A program made the translations under genes and the position numbers. Under the pieces are notes generated by a model. That model searched no databases. It was not told where the DNA came from and worked only from the letters and a program-made list of their open reading frames with translations. Below are positions 54,586 through 63,502 of a DNA stretch of 64,000 bases, piece after piece. The first letter of the stretch is position 1, and each line of letters opens with the position of its first letter. This stretch comes from Magnetococcales bacterium (GTDB taxonomy: Bacteria > Pseudomonadota > Magnetococcia > Magnetococcales > JADFZT01), in assembly GCA_015232395.1 (NCBI GenBank), contig JADFZT010000003.1:1-64000 (forward strand). Direction: 5' to 3'.

Positions 54586-54659
54586 CATCCGCCTCCAAGA
54601 TTCCAAACACCCGGCCCCGTTTAGCCATCTGTTCTGCTTACCATTGATTCTCCATCCAT

Positions 54660-55229
54660 TCAACCGCCTGCCAGTTGCTTGAGAAAGGTTTCCAGGGCAT
54701 CTCCCTTCTGCAACGCTTCGGATTCAGCCAGGAGGGGTATTGATTGCCCCCCATGCGAGGGGGATTGGTTCTGTACCAACATGGCAAAGAGCCCCCTCCC
54801 CACCCAGGAAACCACTTCGCCGTTACGTTGATGGACTGCCACCTTCAAGCCACAGGAGGGGGAGCGGGCTTTGAGGATATAGCCATCCACATGGGCCAAC
54901 TCTACCAGGCGTTTATTTCCCCAAGCCATGAAGCGTTCGGTATCATCCACACCCTCTTCCACGGTGACCATTCGGGGAGCGTGGGGATCTCCTTCCAGGC
55001 GGCGGGTTGGACGGGGTACCCCAAAGCCGCACTCCACCTCCGGGCAGATCGTGATCAGGGTGGCCCTGGGGAGGAGAACCTGCACCAAGGCGTGATCCAG
55101 CTGATGGCCGCCATCGTAGCGAACCGGCTCCCCCAGGAGGCAGGCACTGATACCGATGGTAATTTTTTTGTTGGAATTCACGCGCTCCGGTTTCCCATCG
55201 GGCCATATCGGTTTTGTAAGGTGTCGCAC
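54660..55229 (-). CDS. DUF523 family protein
   Basis: 189 residues with the DUF523 cysteine motifs ISACLLGEPVRYDGG, ICPEVECGFGVPRP and KARSPSCGLK. The family (YbbK) is of unknown function, with conserved cysteines that could bind metal or react with thiols. GTG start 4 nt after the stop of the upstream dehydrogenase gene with GAGAGA before it, so it is probably translationally coupled. Confidence 0.88.
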   Translation of the reverse strand: MRHLTKPIWPDGKPERVNSNKKITIGISACLLGEPVRYDGGHQLDHALVQVLLPRATLITICPEVECGFGVPRPTRRLEGDPHAPRMVTVEEGVDDTERFMAWGNKRLVELAHVDGYILKARSPSCGLKVAVHQRNGEVVSWVGRGLFAMLVQNQSPSHGGQSIPLLAESEALQKGDALETFLKQLAGG

Positions 55230-55233
55230 TCTC

Positions 55234-56199
55234 TCATGGCTTGACCAAAACTTTCAGGGCGCCTTTTTTTCCGGCTTTTTTGAAAGCGGCCAAGCCCTGA
55301 TCCAAGCCATACACTTCTTCGATCAGGGAATCCACCGCCACCAGCCCTTGAGCCAAAAGACGCAAGGCCGGGGCAAAGGGGCCGCAGCGGGAGCCTGCCA
55401 GGGTAACCTCGCCCACCACCAGATCAGTGAAGGATATTTCGCTCAGAGCCCGGAAGGTGCTCTTCAAAATGATTTTTCCCCGGGGTTGCACCAGCTTTTG
55501 GGCCAGGGTCAATCCCGAAGCGCTCCCGGAACATTCCACCACCACGTCGGATGGGGGTAAATCTTCCGCTTCTTCCGCCATCAACACATCGACCCCCAAG
55601 GGGGCCAAGGTTTGGAGCTTATGGGTATGCCGCCCCACCACCTGTAGCTGGCAACCGCTCAAGCGCAGCACCCGAACAATCAATCCCCCCAGCTTGCCAT
55701 CCCCAATCACCGTGACCTTATCCGAGGGCCGCAGATGGATGCGATCCAATATTTCCAGGGCGGCGGCCAGGGGCTCCACAAAGACCGCCTGCTCATCCCT
55801 CACCCCAGAAGGAACACGGTGGAGATTTTCTACCGGCATCACGCAATAGTCCGCCAACGCCCCATCCCAACCATGAATCCCCAGCACCCGCCGTTGGGCA
55901 CAGTGCCCCCCCTCTCCTTTCAGACAGGTGTCACACCTCCCACAGCCGTGGTTGATTTCCCCCACTACCCGGCTGCCCACCAGATCGCTGGCACCATCGG
56001 CAACGGCTTCCACCACGCCGATAAATTCATGACCCAACACCCCCCGAAACCCTTTATACCCTCCCACCAACTCCTGATCAGTGCGGCAGATACCGGCCAG
56101 GATCACTCTAATAAGCGCCTCCCCCCCGGCAGGTTGGGGTTTTGGGGCATCCTCCCGCAAGGCCAACCCCCCTTTTTCATCCACCACCAGCGCCCGCAT
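55234..56199 (-). CDS. Zinc-dependent alcohol dehydrogenase (MDR superfamily)
   Basis: About 321 residues. Catalytic zinc ligands in GICRTDQEL (Cys) and GHEFIG (His-Glu); structural zinc cysteines in CGRCDTCLKGEGGHC; NAD(P)-binding VIGDGKLGGLIVRVL (GxGxxG variant GDGKLGG). Slightly short for the family. ATG at 56199 follows AGAGGA; the frame to 56217 adds six residues. The substrate cannot be told. Upstream of DUF523 in a two- or three-gene minus-strand unit. Confidence 0.92.
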   Translation of the reverse strand: MRALVVDEKGGLALREDAPKPQPAGGEALIRVILAGICRTDQELVGGYKGFRGVLGHEFIGVVEAVADGASDLVGSRVVGEINHGCGRCDTCLKGEGGHCAQRRVLGIHGWDGALADYCVMPVENLHRVPSGVRDEQAVFVEPLAAALEILDRIHLRPSDKVTVIGDGKLGGLIVRVLRLSGCQLQVVGRHTHKLQTLAPLGVDVLMAEEAEDLPPSDVVVECSGSASGLTLAQKLVQPRGKIILKSTFRALSEISFTDLVVGEVTLAGSRCGPFAPALRLLAQGLVAVDSLIEEVYGLDQGLAAFKKAGKKGALKVLVKP

Positions 56200-56294
56200 T
56201 CCTCTTCTCCCAGCCAAAAACCTGTACGACCATCATCGAAACCCGACCATTTGTGCGACTGATCCAAGGCACCAATCAAACGTCATGACCAAAT

Positions 56295-56313
56295 ATCTGA
56301 CGATCTGTCAGAT
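56295..56313. promoter_or_regulatory. Perfect dyad, candidate enhancer-binding site
   Basis: ATCTGAC-GATCT-GTCAGAT with outer TGACC/GGTCA arms at 56286-56290 and 56323-56327. It lies 160 nt upstream of the sigma-54 promoter, the usual distance for an activator-binding site. Confidence 0.55.
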
Positions 56314-56465
56314 TTCCGACCGGGTCATCATCGACAAAATAATGCCCATCCGGCAAAAAATACCCCCATAGAAAAAACCATCTCTTCCAGCCCACCGGGA
56401 ATGATTCGAAATTTTTCTTTTTATTTCATTGTCTTATAAAAACCAATTACGATCAATTTTGAAGT

Positions 56466-56481
56466 TGGCCCACCCCTTGCA
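56466..56481 (+). promoter_or_regulatory. Sigma-54 promoter with no annotated downstream gene
   Basis: TGGCCCACCCCTTGCA matches TGGCACGNNNNTTGCA with two mismatches and exact spacing; invariant GG and GC are present. Preceded by an A/T-rich tract suited to IHF. The transcript would start near 56493. Confidence 0.7.
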
Positions 56482-56492
56482 GTAAACCAGAC

Positions 56493-56660
56493 AACTCACA
56501 TATTGCGGTCATCCCTGGTATGCTTTCCATGAAAAACACGAAGACAGGGACATCTTTGAAAACTGGTTCTGGCAAAGACGTAGCGGGATTTCCCGGAGTA
56601 TGAGAGAGAAACTACCTTCCAGAGCCCCCGTCCCTGACTAAAGTGGACGGGGGTCTGCTA
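56493..56660 (+). ncRNA. Candidate small transcript from the sigma-54 promoter
   Basis: Inferred from promoter and hairpin positions: starts about 12 nt after the TTGC box and ends at the 9-bp stem CCCCCGTCC/GGACGGGGG (56625-56653), which lacks a T run. Within it is a 24-codon open frame (56529-56603, MKNTKTGTSLKTGSGKDVAG...) with no good ribosome site. It could be a small RNA, a small peptide mRNA, or a leader. Confidence 0.35.
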
Positions 56661-56916
56661 GGGTAACCCGATCAAGCTGATACCCCTTCGAACCATTCCG
56701 ATCGATCCATTCAGAAACTCCCCCGGATTCACACTTCCGACTTATAAAATTTGAACGATCTGCCAATCCGCCCACTGTTATTCAGCTGGAGCTGCCGATT
56801 CGTTTCATACGCTCTGGAAGATGAGTGATCCCAAGGGAGAAAAATGTTCCCGACTCTGTTCCCTGATCATCCAAAACCGCCACATCTCCACCATTGAGCC
56901 ACTTATCCGACCCCAT

Positions 56917-57954
56917 TCATCTTTTACCAACCACTCCCCCCGGGGTGTAATCCACCGGCCACGCCCATTGGGACAGCTTTTCAGGGGGGGTATGAAAACG
57001 ATCCCCCACTTTGATTTTTTTCAGGATATCCTCCCCATCGTTACTGTAAATTTCCTCGACCACCAACACCCCCCCCGGGACCGCAATAGAGAGCCATCGG
57101 GAATTTTTCCGAAAAACGATACCGCCCTGAAAAGGATGAAATCCCCCCTCCCCACCGCTCAGCATGGCCTTTTTCAGGCGCACCGGCTCCTCTTCCAAAT
57201 AAGTACCGGCCCCCGGATGGGGATCGTCGAAGGCACAGATAAACCGCTCGATCATCTCCCCCGACCACGACCAATCGAGCCAAGCGTGGGTGGGGGTGTG
57301 GAGCCGGGGCCACTGGCTGGCGAGATAGTCGGGCTGGGGATGGGGGGTAAAAGAGAGCGACTTTTTGAGGAGATGTTTGAGAATTTCCGTCACCAGACGA
57401 AAATCCCATGTTTCCTGGAGGGCCTGATAATCCTGAGGGGTTCGGCAGCTGGGGGGGAAGAGAAATTCCTGAAATGCCACCACCTCCCCCATATCCATCT
57501 CCCTGCCCATATGCCCTTCCATCCGTTGCAGGAGGGAAAGGCCAAACCGATCCCCGGCCAAAATCCGCCAGGAAAAGCCCCCACCCCCCCGATCCCTGGG
57601 CAGACGCGTGCCGTGGAGGTTGAAAAGGCGATCATCAAAACGTTGGGCAATGGTTTGCCGATCCAGGGTCCAGGGCGCCCAGATCGACAGGGCAAAAGTA
57701 TCGTGCATAGAACCGATGGCTTGATCTGCCAACGCCCCGTCCAGGCTCTCCAAAACAACAAAATCAACGTCAAGCTTCCCAAGCGCTTCCACCAGGGTTT
57801 GCCCTTCAGCCACCGGGGATTGGGCATGCCGGGGAGCGGTTATCACCTGCACCTCAAAGCCCACCTCCAGACCCCAACGGGCAAGCCTTAACACCATCCC
57901 ACCTCCACCCAGGAGAAGCAGGCGCTTACAGGGGGGCAAACTCAGCGTAGCCAT
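56917..57954 (-). CDS. Formyltransferase-like protein
   Basis: 345 residues with features of the methionyl-tRNA/sugar formyltransferase fold: the LFNLHGTRLPRDRG segment carries the Asn and His of the catalytic Asn-His-Asp set, and MDMGEVV carries the Asp. An N-terminal nucleotide-like segment LLLLGGGGMVLRLARWG and a C-terminal beta domain (GGIVFRKNSRWLSIAVPGGVLVVEEIYSNDG) flank it. Substrate unknown; resembles formyltransferases acting on amino sugars rather than Fmt. No neighbouring glycan genes. ATG at 57954. Confidence 0.8.
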   Translation of the reverse strand: MATLSLPPCKRLLLLGGGGMVLRLARWGLEVGFEVQVITAPRHAQSPVAEGQTLVEALGKLDVDFVVLESLDGALADQAIGSMHDTFALSIWAPWTLDRQTIAQRFDDRLFNLHGTRLPRDRGGGGFSWRILAGDRFGLSLLQRMEGHMGREMDMGEVVAFQEFLFPPSCRTPQDYQALQETWDFRLVTEILKHLLKKSLSFTPHPQPDYLASQWPRLHTPTHAWLDWSWSGEMIERFICAFDDPHPGAGTYLEEEPVRLKKAMLSGGEGGFHPFQGGIVFRKNSRWLSIAVPGGVLVVEEIYSNDGEDILKKIKVGDRFHTPPEKLSQWAWPVDYTPGGVVGKR

Positions 57955-58011
57955 CTTTTTTTTCCTTCAGCCAAAGAGTGCCGACAACCCCTCGACCCCA
58001 GTTTCAGGCCC

Positions 58012-58677
58012 TTATTCAAGCCCCAGCAGAGGCAGCAATTGATCAAGGCGCTCGACCCAATAGTCGGGTTTGGAGCGGGCCAGCTGTTGGCGGTCGTGGC
58101 AGCCGTAGGTCACCGCACAGGTCGCTATCCCCGCTTCCCGACCCATCAGGATGTCATAGTCGGTATCCCCCACGATCAGGGTTTTGCTTGCATCGATCCC
58201 GGTCTGTTCCAAAACCAACTCGACCATCCGGGGATGGGGCTTGGATGGGGCATCGTCGGCGGTGGTGAGAACTTGAAAATAGTGACCCAGATCGTGGTCG
58301 CTGAGAGATCGCAACAGCCCCTTGCGGGATTTACCGGTGGCAATGGCCATGGGCAAATCGGCCTGGTGAATCGCTTCCAGGGTTTCCCGCACCCCTGGAA
58401 AGAGAGGGGGGGTCAACTCGCCGCTTTCGACCATCTGTTTATAGTGAAACTTATAGCGCTGCACCCCCTGGGTAATGGTCTCCTCCGAGGCCCCCGGCAG
58501 CAACACACTCACCGCTTCGTGGAGGGAGAGCCCCACCACCTGGGCCACCTGGGAGTGGGGTATTGCCTCTGTATGACCCACATCCGCCAACCCCAGATTG
58601 GCCGCCCGGGCAATGGCCGCCAAGCTATCCACCAGAGTGCCGTCACAGTCAAAAATCACCAATTCACACTGTTTCAT
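58012..58677 (-). CDS. HAD-superfamily phosphatase, phosphoglycolate phosphatase-like
   Basis: 221 residues. Motif I DCDGTLVDS with nucleophile Asp9 and Asp11, motif II IATGKS, motif III Lys in PSKPHPRM, and motif IV GDTDYDILMGREAG. Resembles Gph/YrfG. Start overlaps the stop of the pseudouridine synthase gene by 4 nt. In many proteobacteria a HAD phosphatase follows rluC in this same arrangement. Confidence 0.92.
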   Translation of the reverse strand: MKQCELVIFDCDGTLVDSLAAIARAANLGLADVGHTEAIPHSQVAQVVGLSLHEAVSVLLPGASEETITQGVQRYKFHYKQMVESGELTPPLFPGVRETLEAIHQADLPMAIATGKSRKGLLRSLSDHDLGHYFQVLTTADDAPSKPHPRMVELVLEQTGIDASKTLIVGDTDYDILMGREAGIATCAVTYGCHDRQQLARSKPDYWVERLDQLLPLLGLE

Positions 58678-59726
58678 GATCGTTTTCTCCGGGAACCAGA
58701 GCGGTTTTTCCGCACTGGCATGTCACAATTACCGCTGATAGAGCAGCTGTTTTCCCTGTTGGAAAGCGCCTCCAGAACCTTTTGCAGGGGGGCATCAAGG
58801 GGGGCTTCCACCTGGATGGATGTCTTCAAAATCGGGTGAGTGAAAGAGAGCCTCCCCGCATGCAGGAAGATCCGTTTGAGCCCCAACTCCCGCAAGGAAC
58901 GGTTAAAATCCCGGTCCCCATATTTGGAATCCCCGGCCAGGGGATGCTTCAACCACTGAAAGTGGACCCGGATCTGGTGGGTGCGGCCGGTATCGAGCCC
59001 CACCGCTACCAGAGAGGAGTCGGCAAAACGTTTCACCACCCGATAGCGGGTTTGGGCAGAGGAGCCTTCCTCCCCAGCCACCACCATCCGCTCTCCGGAG
59101 CGGGTGACGCCCTTGACCAGATTGAGATCAATACGCCCCTGCCCCGGCTTCAAGTGTCCTCGAATCAGGGTCAGATATTCCTTTTTGATCCGCCCCTCCC
59201 GGAACGATTCCGCCAAAGCCCGAACCGTGGGGCGATCCAGGCCGAAGAGGAGACATCCGGAGGTGCCTTTATCCAGGCGATGGACCAGCTCCGGCTGGCC
59301 TGCCCCGGATTCGTTGGCAAAAATTTCCCGCAGGCCGTCCACTACCCCCCAAGGCTGTCCGCTGCCCCCATGGACCGGCAGGCCAGCGGGTTTATTCAAA
59401 ACCAATAGATGAGGATCCCGATAGATAATGCCCGCTTCAAGTTTCTGCAAAACCCCTTTGGGGAGGCCCCGGGGACGGGTATCCGGAAGAGGTTCCAGAT
59501 GCACCGGAGGCAAGCGTACCTCTTCCCCGGTTTCAAGGCGACGATGACCCTTGACCCGTCCGCCGTTGACCCGCACCTGCCCGGTGCGCAAAAAACGCTG
59601 AATCGCCCCCATGGGCACGCCTGGGAGCTGCTCCCGGATAAAACGATCCAGGCGCATGCCCGCCACATCCGCCTCTACCCGGATACGCTGCACTTCCCGG
59701 CGTTCACCCTTATTTTTTTCAGTCAT
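58674..59726 (-). CDS. rluC: Ribosomal large subunit pseudouridine synthase, RluC type
   Basis: 350 residues: N-terminal S4 RNA-binding domain (LDRFIREQLPGVPMGAIQRFLRTGQVRVNGGR), catalytic motif HRLDKGTSGCLLFG with the nucleophilic Asp, GLDTGRTHQIRVHFQWLKHPLAGDSKYG, and LKRIFLHAGRLSFTHP. Predicted to convert specific 23S rRNA uridines to pseudouridine. A 35-residue Ser/Arg-rich tail is unusual. First gene of an rluC-phosphatase pair, divergent from rne, an arrangement common in proteobacteria. Confidence 0.93.
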   Translation of the reverse strand: MTEKNKGERREVQRIRVEADVAGMRLDRFIREQLPGVPMGAIQRFLRTGQVRVNGGRVKGHRRLETGEEVRLPPVHLEPLPDTRPRGLPKGVLQKLEAGIIYRDPHLLVLNKPAGLPVHGGSGQPWGVVDGLREIFANESGAGQPELVHRLDKGTSGCLLFGLDRPTVRALAESFREGRIKKEYLTLIRGHLKPGQGRIDLNLVKGVTRSGERMVVAGEEGSSAQTRYRVVKRFADSSLVAVGLDTGRTHQIRVHFQWLKHPLAGDSKYGDRDFNRSLRELGLKRIFLHAGRLSFTHPILKTSIQVEAPLDAPLQKVLEALSNRENSCSISGNCDMPVRKNRSGSRRKRS

Positions 59727-59944
59727 ACGTTTTTCTCGCCATTGTTCACCATCAGGTTTTCACTCCTTGAGTCAGGGAGGCCATTTTTGTTTCCAGGGAG
59801 GAGCCATGATTGTTTGTTGGGGCTGATTATGGCTCCCATCCAAGCCAAAAACAGCCTGATTCAGCCCGTTTAGTCCATTCACCCCTCTCTTTTGGGGGCT
59901 GATTTGCCCCCGCACGATGGATTCATTTCATTTCCCGGGCGACT

Positions 59945-59973
59945 TTGCTTCCTCTGGCAAAATCCCGTATGAT
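59945..59973 (+). promoter_or_regulatory. Sigma-70 promoter of rne
   Basis: TTGCTT (59945-59950) and TATGAT (59968-59973) with 17-nt spacing. It gives a 5' untranslated region of about 150 nt before the rne ATG, compatible with the feedback control by RNase E of its own mRNA known in Escherichia coli. The rest of 59727-60133 holds no gene. Confidence 0.72.
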
Positions 59974-60133
59974 AAATGAATATCGAAATAATTTTTTAAT
60001 GCTTTGTCAGGCATCACACGAAACCCAACACACATTTTTATAAACCCAATGAACCCAGCCGTTCCCAATTTTAAAGTGGCCCCCAACAGGGACGCGCCGC
60101 GAACGGCTGTCAAGACAGGAGTCAACACACCGC

Positions 60134-62980
60134 ATGACCAAACGCATGGTTATGGACGCGACCCATCCGGAAGAAGTCCGGGTGGCGATTGTTCAGGATA
60201 ATCGCCTTCTCGACCTCGATATTGAAACAGCCACCAAGGAACAGATCAAAGGTAACATATATCTGGGCCGGGTCACCCGGGTAGAACCCTCTCTCCAGGC
60301 CGCCTTTGTCGATTTCAACGGAGGTCGGCAAGGATTTCTTTCCGTATCGGATTTGCATCCCAAACTCTATCCCGTCGATGAAAAAAAAGGCCGGGACACC
60401 CCTCCCCCCCCTCCCGAACCCCTTGCCGCTGAAGAACCCACACCCTGGGATGAGGTGGAAGCGGACGAAGATGAAGAGGAAGAGGACGAAAATAACGAGC
60501 CTGGGAATGAAAACAAGGAAGAGGAAACCAAGGAAAAGCCTACTCCCTCCAAAACACCCCGCCCACCCAAATCTCAACACCGGCGGCGGCGACTACCCAT
60601 CCAAAAAATTCTTTCCGCCAACCAGACCCTGCTTGTTCAGGTGGTCAAGGAAGCCCGGGGAGGCAAAGGGGCCTCTCTCACCACCAACATTTCCCTGGCC
60701 GGTCGCTATACCGTCCTGCTGCCTGAAAATCATGGTGGTGGTGGCATCTCCCGAAAAATCCAGGATCCTCAAGAGCGCAAAGAGCTGAAAAAAGTCGTCA
60801 GCTCCATGGAAGTCCCACCAGAGGTGAGCCTCATTATCCGCACCGCTGGCCTGGGCCATACCAAGCGGGACATCTCCCGGGACATGAAATATCTGCTGCG
60901 TCTGTGGCGGATGATCCAAGAAAAATCAGCCAAAATCAATGCCCCTGCCCTGATCCACGAGGAGGGAGATCTGATCATTCGCACCATTCGGGATCTCTAC
61001 TCTTCCGATATGACGGAAATTCTCATCGAAGGCAAAGAGGGTTACCGTCGGGGCAAGGATTTCATGCGGCTGCTCATGCCCCGCTATGTCAAGGTGGTCC
61101 AACAATATAAAGACCCCCTGCCCCTCTTTTCCCGGTTTCAGGTAGAAAACCAGATCGAGTTGATGCACGAGCGTAACATTCAACTGCGCTCCGGCGGCTA
61201 TCTGGTGATCGACATCACCGAAGCCCTGGTCACCATCGATATCAACTCCGGTCGGGCCACCCGGGAAAAAGATGTCGAAACCACCGCCTTCAAGACCAAC
61301 CTCCAGGCAGTAGACGAAATTGCCCGACAGCTGCGCCTGCGGGATCTGGGCGGGCTGGTGGTGATCGATTTTATCGACATGGAGGAAAAAAAGCACAACC
61401 TGGAGGTCGAAAAACGGCTCAAGGAAGCCTTCAAGCAGGATCGAGCCAAAATCCAATTGGGCCGAATTTCCCAGTTTGGACTGTTCGAGCTTTCCCGCCA
61501 GCGGCTGAAACCCACCTTTAGTGAAACCAACCGCCAGGAGTGCCCCCGCTGTCAGGGTCTGGGCACCATCCGCTCGGTGGACTCCTCCGCCATCCACATC
61601 TTTCGCCTGATCGAAGAAGAAGCTGGCAGCGGCAAACAAGGGCAAATTTATTTCCGAACACCCCAGGATGTGGCCAATTTTCTTCTCAACCGCAAACGCA
61701 ACCAGTTGGTACAGCTGGAAGAAACCTTCAAGGTTGAAATCATCATCCAGGGGGATGCAAACCTGGAGACCCCACTGTTCAAACGGGACCGCCCCAAGGG
61801 TGATGCAACCAACGGCTCCGGCGACCAAAAAAGCAATAAAGACAGAAAAGGCAACAAGGATAACCGGGGAGAAAAAGCCAACAAGGATAACCGGGGAGAA
61901 AAAGCCAACAAGGATAACCGGGGAGAAAAAGGCAGCAAGGGCAACAAGGGCAACAAAGGGGAAAAAGGCAACAAGTCCAATCGTAAAGAAAACCCTGCTC
62001 CCCAGCAGCCCGATGCCCCCGAAGAGAACAAAGAGGGCACCTCGGCGGAACAGGAAGAAAAGAGCGGTCGTAAACGCAGACGCAGGCGCAGGCGGAAAAA
62101 ATCCTCTGGGGAAAGTAAGGATGGCGGCCAAAACAGCCAGTCACAATCCGATCAGGCCAATCAGCAGCCCAACCAAGAGAGCCCGTCATCGGAGCCAAAC
62201 GCGCCAGAGGCCAACCAGCCCCCGGCACACCCCGGTTCCGGCCCCCAACCTGTCACACCCCTGGGAGATCCGTCCCCACCCCCCCTCCCTGTCAGCAAGG
62301 ATTCTGAGCAGGCTGATGGAAAGTCGGATAGTGCTGCTCCCCCAGCTGCCAACAATGAAGCAGCTGCCCCACCTCCGAGCCCGGCTAAAACCACTGGAGT
62401 TCCCGGGCTTTATGTACTCAACACCCCGGACAAACCCGTAGCCGATGCGCCTCCCTCGGCCCCGCCTGACGATGAAGCGGCCAGCCCCGATGCGCCTCCC
62501 TCGGCCCCGCCTGACGATGAAGCGGCCAGCACCGAGGCAGAAGATACAGAAGCCAAACCCCGCACCGCCTCCCGCTCCAGACGTCGGCGTCGGCGCAAAC
62601 CGGCTCGGGAGCGCACAGAGGCAGAAGCAACGGACTCTTCACAGCCATCCTCATCGGAAAATAGCGAGCAGACCTCAGGGGATTCCAGCAATAAAGAGCC
62701 CCCTCAAGAAGCGTCTCCAGAGCAGACCCCTCAAGAAGCGCCTCCAGAGCAGACCCCTCAGGTAGCTGACAAAACAACAGCCCCTCAGGAAGCGCCTCGT
62801 GAGCAGACCCCTCAGGAAGCCGCCAAGGAACAGGCCCCTCAGGTAGCACCTCGTGAGCAGGCTCCTGAAGAAGCCACCCAGACCCTGGAACAAGCCCCTC
62901 AGGTAGCTGCCAAGGAACAGGCCCCTTCTGGGAAGCCTTCCCCTGCTATTGAGATAGATGACGATCCACCACCCTTCTGA
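60134..62980 (+). CDS. rne: Ribonuclease E
   Basis: 948-residue endoribonuclease, core of the RNA degradosome. S1 domain (about 35-170) interrupted by a long acidic then basic insert (EADEDEEEEDENNEPGNE ... HRRRR, about 100-155). Catalytic Asp369 (VTIDINSGR) and Asp412 (VIDFIDM), and the zinc-link CPRCQG (Cys470, Cys473). The C-terminal half from about 555 is disordered: repeats of KANKDNRGE (three in a row), Arg patches (KRRRRRRRKK), two copies of PDAPPSAPPDDEAAS-like sequence and many PQEA.(P/R)EQTPQ(E/V)A repeats. Tails of this kind scaffold partner proteins and RNA. ATG at 60134. Confidence 0.94.
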   Translation: MTKRMVMDATHPEEVRVAIVQDNRLLDLDIETATKEQIKGNIYLGRVTRVEPSLQAAFVDFNGGRQGFLSVSDLHPKLYPVDEKKGRDTPPPPPEPLAAEEPTPWDEVEADEDEEEEDENNEPGNENKEEETKEKPTPSKTPRPPKSQHRRRRLPIQKILSANQTLLVQVVKEARGGKGASLTTNISLAGRYTVLLPENHGGGGISRKIQDPQERKELKKVVSSMEVPPEVSLIIRTAGLGHTKRDISRDMKYLLRLWRMIQEKSAKINAPALIHEEGDLIIRTIRDLYSSDMTEILIEGKEGYRRGKDFMRLLMPRYVKVVQQYKDPLPLFSRFQVENQIELMHERNIQLRSGGYLVIDITEALVTIDINSGRATREKDVETTAFKTNLQAVDEIARQLRLRDLGGLVVIDFIDMEEKKHNLEVEKRLKEAFKQDRAKIQLGRISQFGLFELSRQRLKPTFSETNRQECPRCQGLGTIRSVDSSAIHIFRLIEEEAGSGKQGQIYFRTPQDVANFLLNRKRNQLVQLEETFKVEIIIQGDANLETPLFKRDRPKGDATNGSGDQKSNKDRKGNKDNRGEKANKDNRGEKANKDNRGEKGSKGNKGNKGEKGNKSNRKENPAPQQPDAPEENKEGTSAEQEEKSGRKRRRRRRRKKSSGESKDGGQNSQSQSDQANQQPNQESPSSEPNAPEANQPPAHPGSGPQPVTPLGDPSPPPLPVSKDSEQADGKSDSAAPPAANNEAAAPPPSPAKTTGVPGLYVLNTPDKPVADAPPSAPPDDEAASPDAPPSAPPDDEAASTEAEDTEAKPRTASRSRRRRRRKPARERTEAEATDSSQPSSSENSEQTSGDSSNKEPPQEASPEQTPQEAPPEQTPQVADKTTAPQEAPREQTPQEAAKEQAPQVAPREQAPEEATQTLEQAPQVAAKEQAPSGKPSPAIEIDDDPPPF

Positions 62981-63502
62981 TCGAAACAAAATGCTCGACA
63001 GCTTATCCAGTCACTGTTGATTCGGTGGGGGAGGAGATAAAATACCCTCCCCCACCCTGCTGAAAACCAAATCTTCCTGACCTCGCTGAATTTCCTGCCT
63101 TTCTGACCGATGATAAATTTTATAAATGGTGGCTACCGCCCATTTCCAGGCATCAAAAAAACAGATCCCTTTCAGAGTTGTCACCAAACCTGCTCCCTTG
63201 GTTGCCGCTGGAGCTATGATCAATAAAGTGATTTAAGTCAAAAAGAACTCAATCCCTGAACATTCAACTGTCCGATATCGAACTATTTCGAAAAAAACAA
63301 AGAAACTCCATGCCAAGCCAGGAAAAATAAAATATCCTTTCCAGCTTAAAGTACCACTCTCTCCATCCACCTTAGGTAAAACCTGGCTGTACACCCTCAG
63401 GATGAGTACGCCAAACAGCTGATTGCCAACATGGATCCAGATCCATTTACCGGCTGCCGGGCTTGCCTTCCATAAGCTGCCAATACCGATGGAAACCAAT
63501 CC
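62981..63502. other. Intergenic region between rne and the response regulator
   Basis: No gene. Contains a GC hairpin just after rne (63024-63056) and otherwise ordinary A/T-leaning sequence. Confidence 0.5.
63024..63056 (+). terminator. Strong hairpin downstream of rne
   Basis: GGTGGGGGAGG (63024-63034) and CCTCCCCCACC (63046-63056) form an 11-bp perfect stem about 45 nt after the rne stop. No T run, so it is a probable 3' stabiliser or non-canonical terminator. Confidence 0.6.

Larger units (their letters stand above)
56200..56916. other. Long intergenic region with a sigma-54 promoter and no recognised gene
   Basis: No convincing protein gene. It contains a 19-bp dyad at 56295-56313, a sigma-54 promoter at 56466-56481, a very short open frame (56529-56603) and a GC hairpin at 56625-56653. 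Confidence 0.7.

Noticed and set aside
56500-56610. Possible cyclic di-GMP (GEMM) riboswitch
   Set aside because: GCAAAG and GTAGCGGG fragments resemble parts of GEMM, but the closing stem and tetraloop-receptor layout could not be found and there is no downstream gene. A covariance-model search would decide.
56821-57891. 356-codon plus-strand open frame downstream of the sigma-54 promoter
   Set aside because: Mostly antisense to the formyltransferase-like gene, Pro/His-rich translation without motifs; the minus-strand frame has clear catalytic residues.
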